Origin: Nakamurella aerolata
Lineage (GTDB): Bacteria; Actinomycetota; Actinomycetes; Mycobacteriales; Nakamurellaceae
NCBI RefSeq assembly: GCF_013002705.1
Contig: NZ_JABEND010000002.1
Coordinates: forward strand, 558,001 to 622,000
Direction: 5' to 3'
Length of the DNA: 64,000 nucleotides
In this document: piece by piece, positions 59,814 through 64,000 of the stretch
How positions within the stretch are numbered: position 1 is the first letter of the stretch
How the letters are laid out: every line of letters begins with the position of its first letter
Program-made: the position numbers and the translations under genes
The notes under the pieces: model-generated
What the model was told of the DNA's origin: nothing
Seen by the model: the letters and a program-made list of their open reading frames with translations, nothing else
Database searches by the model: none

Positions 59814-60002
59814 CCGCGACGGACCCCCGGCCCGACACCCAAGGGGCTAGGGTTCGTTCTCATCCGGTTCACAGCGACCGGTCAGCTTGCGCGGGCGTTG
59901 CTGTGATGCGCTGTCTGTGCGGTCCGCGGTCGGAAACCAGAGCGCGGCGCTGATCGAACTGCCGGTCACCGGGTACCGGGACACACGCACGAAGGAGCGA
60001 GC

Positions 60003-60740
60003 ATGTCGACTGCTGGACGCCTGCTGGTGGTGGACGACGAGCCGTCGCTGCAAGACATTGTGGCGACCTCCATGCGGTTCCTCGGCTACGACGTCTCGGT
60101 GGCGGCAACCGGCAGGGAAGCGGTGAAGGCCGCCACCGAATCGCAACCCGACCTGATCATCCTCGACGTAATGCTGCCCGACTTCGACGGGCTCGAGGTG
60201 ATGCGCAGGGTGCGCGCCGCCGGGGTCGATGCCGGCGTGGTTTTCCTGTCAGCGCGGGACACCCCGGCGGACAAGATCGCCGGGCTGCAGGCCGGCGGTG
60301 ACGACTACGTCACCAAGCCGTTCGGGCTGGAGGAACTGGCTGCCAGGGTGTCGGCAGTGCTGCGCCGGGTGCGCCCCGAGGCGGAGAGCGCCGGGCAGAT
60401 GACGGTCGCCGACCTCACCCTCGACCCGGAGACCTACCAGGTGACGCGGGCCGGCAAGGAGGTCGACCTGGCGCCGACCGAGTACAAGATGCTTCGACAT
60501 CTGATGCTCAACGTCGGGGTGGTGCTGTCCCGCCGGCAGCTGCTGGACGCGGTGTGGGGCGCGGATTTCTACGGCGACGACTCGGTGGTCGCCACCTACA
60601 TCTCGTACCTGCGCCGGAAGATCGACACCGACGGACTCGAACCGCTGATCCACACACATCGCGGGTTCGGCTATGTGTTGCGGGCTCCGCGAAAGAGCGG
60701 AACCGCCAGCGGCGGTACCGATGTCAGCACCTCGTCCTGA
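60003..60740 (+). CDS. OmpR-family response regulator
   Basis: 245 aa. Receiver domain with acidic pocket VVDDEPS, phosphoacceptor Asp55 in LIILDVMLPDFDG, and YVTKPFGLEEL carrying the conserved Lys. The C-terminal winged helix has LAPTEYKMLRHLM and SVVATYISYLRRKID. GAAGGAGCGAGC precedes the ATG. It overlaps the kinase gene by 20 bp. It resembles the MprA/TrcR-type regulators of actinomycetes; its targets are unknown. Confidence 0.96.
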   Translation: MSTAGRLLVVDDEPSLQDIVATSMRFLGYDVSVAATGREAVKAATESQPDLIILDVMLPDFDGLEVMRRVRAAGVDAGVVFLSARDTPADKIAGLQAGGDDYVTKPFGLEELAARVSAVLRRVRPEAESAGQMTVADLTLDPETYQVTRAGKEVDLAPTEYKMLRHLMLNVGVVLSRRQLLDAVWGADFYGDDSVVATYISYLRRKIDTDGLEPLIHTHRGFGYVLRAPRKSGTASGGTDVSTSS

Positions 60741-62547
60741 TCAGGACCCAAGGGTTCAGCGGCGCGAGCCGCTCGCCGGGCCCGGCTCGGCCGCACCGAT
60801 CACCGGCGGTCTGCGCACCCCGCTGCCGACCGCCCTCAACCGCAAGGACGCGGCGCCGTCCTACCCGGCGTTCCGGCCGCGTCGGTGGACGCTCAGGGCC
60901 AGGCTGACCGCGCTGATGCTGGTGATCGCGGCGGCGGCCATGGGCACCGTCGACATCCTGCTGCCGATCAACCTGCGCAGTTCGCTGTCCGACTCGATGG
61001 ACACCAACCTGCGCACGGTGATCGCCTCGATCCAGCAGCCGTTCAACGTCCGCAGCCTCGCCTACGAGGCGCCCAGCTCCGACGTGGGGCTGACCCTGGT
61101 GACCACCGACGGCGTCGCCAAGGTGGTGCGGGCCTCGACCGCCGCCGGCGACGCCAACCCGCAGGTCGGCTCCAGCCCGCCCACCACCGGCATCGCCACC
61201 GTCGGCGACGTGCACACCAGAGCCAAGTACCGGATCCTCGCGGTGGCGATCCGGGACGTGGAAACCAACGCGCGGGCCGGGTACGTCGTCGCCTGGGCAC
61301 CGCTGGCACCGATGTCGGAGGCGGTCGGCGAACTGGTGGTCACCGCGCTGTTGATCACCGCTGCGGTGTTGATCCTGCTCGGCGCGGTGGCCAGCGTGGT
61401 GATCAGGCGAGAACTCAAACCTCTTGAGGCGATGGCGACCGCGGCGGACGACATTGCTGCCGGCGACCTCGGCCGGCGTGTCTACCCGGGCTCGGCCGGC
61501 ACCGAGGTGGCCAGGCTGGGCTATGCGTTCAACGGGATGCTCGACGGCATCTCGCAGTTGTTGGACGAACGGGCCCGCAACGAGCAACGGATGCGGCAGT
61601 TCCTCGCCGATGCCAGCCACGAACTGCGCACCCCGGTGGCGGCGGTGCGCGGCTACACCGATCTGTACAAGGCCGGGATGCTGCCCGAGGACGAAGCGGT
61701 CGGCCGGGCGATGCAGCGGATGGGTTTCGAGGCCGACCGGATGGGCGCGTTGGTCGGTGATCTGTTGACGCTGATCCAGGCGGACAACGAGGGCGCCGAG
61801 AAGTACGAGCCGGTCGATCTTGCCGAGGTGTTGACCGGGGTGGTCGACGACGCCGCGGTGATCGACCCGACCCGCACCTGGCGGATGCTGGACGCCGGCG
61901 GCCGGGTGAACCCGCAGGTGGGCACCCCGCCCGACCCGGAGAGTGAGGACTACGTCCGCTCCGGTGCCGGGGACCGGCAGACCGACCCGCACGGGTTCGC
62001 GCCGGTAGGCTCGCCGCGGCCGCTGGTGATCGGCGACCGGCACCGGTTGCATCAGGTGTTCGCCAACCTGCTGGCGAACATCCGCACCCACACCGACCCC
62101 GGAACCGTCGCCACCGTTCAGGTCGGCGTCACCGGGGGTGAGGTGACGGTGGTGGTCAGCGACAACGGGCCGGGCGTCAGCGACGCCGACCTGCCCAAGC
62201 TGTTCGACCGGTTCTACCGGGTCGATGCCTCGCGCAGCCGCATCAAGGGCGGCACCGGGCTCGGCCTTTCCATCGTGTCGGCGATCGTCCGCAACCACCG
62301 CGGGCGGGTCACCGCTTCGCACACCCCCGGCGGCGGACTGACCACAACGGTCACCCTGCCGCTGTGGCTGGAACCGCTGAAAACCCCTGGGGCACCGTCG
62401 AAAACGGCGGATCACCCCGACGGGGCGGACGCCGCTGACACGCCGAGGACGAGCGAGCGCAGCGGCCCGATCTCGCTGGGCAGCGGCGGCCTTGCGCAGC
62501 GGCTGACCGGCGGGCAGCGACGCAACCGGTCACAGCAACGGCCGTGA
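60721..62547 (+). CDS. Sensor histidine kinase
   Basis: 608 aa. Two membrane helices (about 60-82 and 208-232) flank an extracytoplasmic domain of about 125 residues. A HAMP segment follows (ELKPLEAMATAADDIAAGDL), then HisKA with His300 in DASHELRTPVAAVRGYTDL and HATPase motifs N (HQVFANLLANIRTHTD), G1 (SDNGPGVS) and G2 (GGTGLGLSIV). The last about 70 residues are low-complexity. It is the partner of the overlapping OmpR-type regulator. The signal is unknown. Confidence 0.95.
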   Translation: MSAPRPDQDPRVQRREPLAGPGSAAPITGGLRTPLPTALNRKDAAPSYPAFRPRRWTLRARLTALMLVIAAAAMGTVDILLPINLRSSLSDSMDTNLRTVIASIQQPFNVRSLAYEAPSSDVGLTLVTTDGVAKVVRASTAAGDANPQVGSSPPTTGIATVGDVHTRAKYRILAVAIRDVETNARAGYVVAWAPLAPMSEAVGELVVTALLITAAVLILLGAVASVVIRRELKPLEAMATAADDIAAGDLGRRVYPGSAGTEVARLGYAFNGMLDGISQLLDERARNEQRMRQFLADASHELRTPVAAVRGYTDLYKAGMLPEDEAVGRAMQRMGFEADRMGALVGDLLTLIQADNEGAEKYEPVDLAEVLTGVVDDAAVIDPTRTWRMLDAGGRVNPQVGTPPDPESEDYVRSGAGDRQTDPHGFAPVGSPRPLVIGDRHRLHQVFANLLANIRTHTDPGTVATVQVGVTGGEVTVVVSDNGPGVSDADLPKLFDRFYRVDASRSRIKGGTGLGLSIVSAIVRNHRGRVTASHTPGGGLTTTVTLPLWLEPLKTPGAPSKTADHPDGADAADTPRTSERSGPISLGSGGLAQRLTGGQRRNRSQQRP

Positions 62548-62554
62548 CCGAGGA

Positions 62555-64000
62555 TCAGGAACCGCTCCCGGAGATCGACGGCGGACGCGCCGGATCCAAC
62601 ACCGACTTGGTGTCGAAGAAGGCGTCGAGCACCTTCCGGCCGTCCAGCTCGGCCTTCATGCTGAGGCCGTCGACGTTGATCCTTGCCTCCCTGAGGTAGC
62701 CGTCGCCCCACTGACCCCAGGCGGTGGTCGAACCGTCAACGTTGAAGTAGAACGAGTAGCCCTGGCCCTTGAGGTAGTCGTACTTGTCGCCGGAATACTC
62801 GGCCACCCCGGAGATGTCGGCGCCGAACGGATAGATCAACAGGTCCGTCTTGCCGACGATCGGAGCCACGTCCGACATCCACTTCTCGTTGTCGCTCCTG
62901 ATGCGGTCGACCGATGACTTGGTGAAGTTGATGTGCCCCCACGAGTGTGAGGCGAACTCCCAGCCCTCCTTCTTCATGGCGTCGGCGACCTTGGTGGCGG
63001 TGGCGATGTCCTGCTTGAGGTTCTTGTTCTTGCCGGCGTACTCGCTGGGTGACGAGCGGTAGCCGAGGGCGCCGTTGTAGCCGGTCAGCGCGACAACGCC
63101 GCGAGCACCGGCGTGCGAGAAGTCGGGATTCTTGCGGATGAAATCGTCCACCATCGGCATCACGTCGTACGAGCCCTGCTTGGTGGTGCCGGCCGCGTCG
63201 GTATAGGTGTTGAGCACTCGGCCGTTGTCGGCGACCACCAGCTTCGAGGCGAACCCGTCGCCTTCCATGTACTCGTAGTACGAGACGTCGTCCACCGAAA
63301 GTACAAGCGGCTTCTTGCCTTTCGGCAGTTTCAGCGGTTTGGGCTTGATGCTGCCGTCGGCTTGCACGGTGGCCAGTTGGTGCGGGCTGACCAGCACGTA
63401 GTTGTTGTCGTACAGCTGCTGCAGGATCTTGCCGAACTCCCGCTGGGTCACCATGTAGTCGAGATAACCGGCGCCGGACTCTTGGTCGCTGAAGGCCCGC
63501 TTCGGATCGACCACCAGCGAATGGAAGAACAGGTGCGGCACCATCGAGTTGTCGTCCCAGAGCTCGGTGTCCTTCGAGGTGTCCACCGGCGGCATGGCGC
63601 CCGCGCTCGGGTCTGTCGGCTTGCCGGACGACGGCTTGCCCGCAGTCGGCTTGGTCGGTGCCGGCTTGCTGCTCTGCGCGGTGGAGGCGTCGGGTTTCGC
63701 GCTGGACGCGCCGGTTCCGGACCCGGACGCGCCGGTGCCCGACCCGGACGCGCCGGTGCCCGACGCGGGATAGCCGGTGCCGCCGGTGGCACCGCCGGGC
63801 GCTGCCGACCCGGTGCCCGTTGCGCCGGCGTCGGTCGATGAGCCGCCGCCGGCGTCGCTGGGCGGCACGGTCACCTGCACGGTCTCGGTGACCGGTGCCG
63901 AGTTGCCGGCGCCGGAACTGCACGCAGCCAGCACCGTCACCGGCACCAGCAGCGCGGCGCCCCAGCGCGCGGTGCGCGCCCGGCTCTGCCACCGGGACCT
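62555..64000 (-). CDS. Polysaccharide deacetylase-like lipoprotein, 5' end beyond window
   Basis: The minus-strand frame is open to the right edge. A basic segment and hydrophobic helix end in the lipobox VLAACSS at about 63920, so the start codon lies outside or just at the edge; the GTG at 63946 would leave too short a signal. A long Gly/Ser/Thr/Pro linker with GTGASGS repeats precedes the catalytic domain. There LVLSVDDVSYYEY matches the NodB-type TFDD motif and FASHSWGHINFTKS the HxxxH motif. It probably deacetylates a cell-wall glycan at the outer face of the membrane. It converges on the histidine kinase gene. Confidence 0.85.
   Translation of the reverse strand, partial: RSRWQSRARTARWGAALLVPVTVLAACSSGAGNSAPVTETVQVTVPPSDAGGGSSTDAGATGTGSAAPGGATGGTGYPASGTGASGSGTGASGSGTGASSAKPDASTAQSSKPAPTKPTAGKPSSGKPTDPSAGAMPPVDTSKDTELWDDNSMVPHLFFHSLVVDPKRAFSDQESGAGYLDYMVTQREFGKILQQLYDNNYVLVSPHQLATVQADGSIKPKPLKLPKGKKPLVLSVDDVSYYEYMEGDGFASKLVVADNGRVLNTYTDAAGTTKQGSYDVMPMVDDFIRKNPDFSHAGARGVVALTGYNGALGYRSSPSEYAGKNKNLKQDIATATKVADAMKKEGWEFASHSWGHINFTKSSVDRIRSDNEKWMSDVAPIVGKTDLLIYPFGADISGVAEYSGDKYDYLKGQGYSFYFNVDGSTTAWGQWGDGYLREARINVDGLSMKAELDGRKVLDAFFDTKSVLDPARPPSISGSGS

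Noticed and set aside
60724-62415. 563-aa minus-strand frame opposite the histidine kinase
   Set aside because: Antisense shadow; the plus strand shows all histidine kinase motifs.

Overview
The window is very GC-rich (roughly 70% by eye), with strong third-position GC bias, many GTG and TTG starts, a mycothiol-conjugate amidase (Mca), a mycothiol-type DinB enzyme, an actinobacterial alpha-operon order (infA-rpmJ-rpsM-rpsK-rpsD-rpoA-rplQ-truA) and an eno-divIC-DUF501 block. It is therefore chromosomal DNA of a high-G+C actinomycete (Actinomycetota). A Nakamurella/Frankineae-like relative is plausible, but the genus cannot be fixed from the sequence alone.

Layout. 0-9.8 kb: a MocR-type regulator (cut by the window edge) divergent from an EamA exporter, a compact serine beta-lactamase-like protein, a quinone-oxidoreductase-like enzyme, a double-MerR regulator divergent from two paralogous Ala-rich immunity/SbcC-like proteins, an SDR-PAP2 pair, and a lone AAA ATPase. 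10.3-16.1 kb: translation/transcription core operon with structured leaders, an L17 carrying a C-terminal extra domain, a very strong terminator, and TruA with a large insertion. 16.1-20.4 kb: DUF7373-type lipoprotein, enolase, FtsB/DivIC, DUF501. 20.4-29.5 kb: M20 and M48 peptidases, a membrane-anchored unknown, psuK-psuG, a secreted sialidase, and a divergent DinB/MarR pair. 29.6-34.6 kb: lutABC lactate-oxidation operon, divergent from a GntR regulator that is fused in frame to a Ppx/GppA phosphatase, with a classic FadR-type operator between them. 34.6-35.9 kb: small ORFs and an IS3 remnant in degraded sequence. 36-42 kb: MprF-like lipid aminoacyl transferase, VOC protein, S10 peptidase, family-5 uracil-DNA glycosylase, and a tRNA with a UAA anticodon but no long variable arm. 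42-46 kb: TetR/membrane-protein pair with a perfect operator, a 25-bp tandem repeat array, a BI-1 family protein, and a repeat-bearing pair of convergent overlapping genes ending in an SGNH hydrolase. 46-52.5 kb: trans-sulfuration (cystathionine beta-synthase, cystathionine gamma-synthase/lyase), degenerate ROK protein, threonine deaminase, GreA. 53-60 kb: mca, a small membrane protein, TrhA/hemolysin III, short Z-isoprenyl diphosphate synthase, UPF0104 flippase-like protein, and a glycosyltransferase-methyltransferase fusion. 60-64 kb: OmpR/HK two-component pair and a polysaccharide-deacetylase-like lipoprotein running off the window.

Three themes recur. (1) Many genes lack a Shine-Dalgarno sequence but have a TAnnnT-like hexamer 6-7 nt before the start codon, suggesting leaderless transcription. 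(2) Short in-frame tandem repeats (15, 18, 21 bp) are unusually common in low-complexity protein regions. (3) Two junctions where separate genes would be expected are open in frame (GntR-Ppx and glycosyltransferase-methyltransferase). No prophage, CRISPR array or complete mobile element is visible. The strongest candidates for something new are the GntR-Ppx fusion under a lactate-type operator, the class-I tRNA with UAA anticodon, and the structured rpsD-rpoA spacer.
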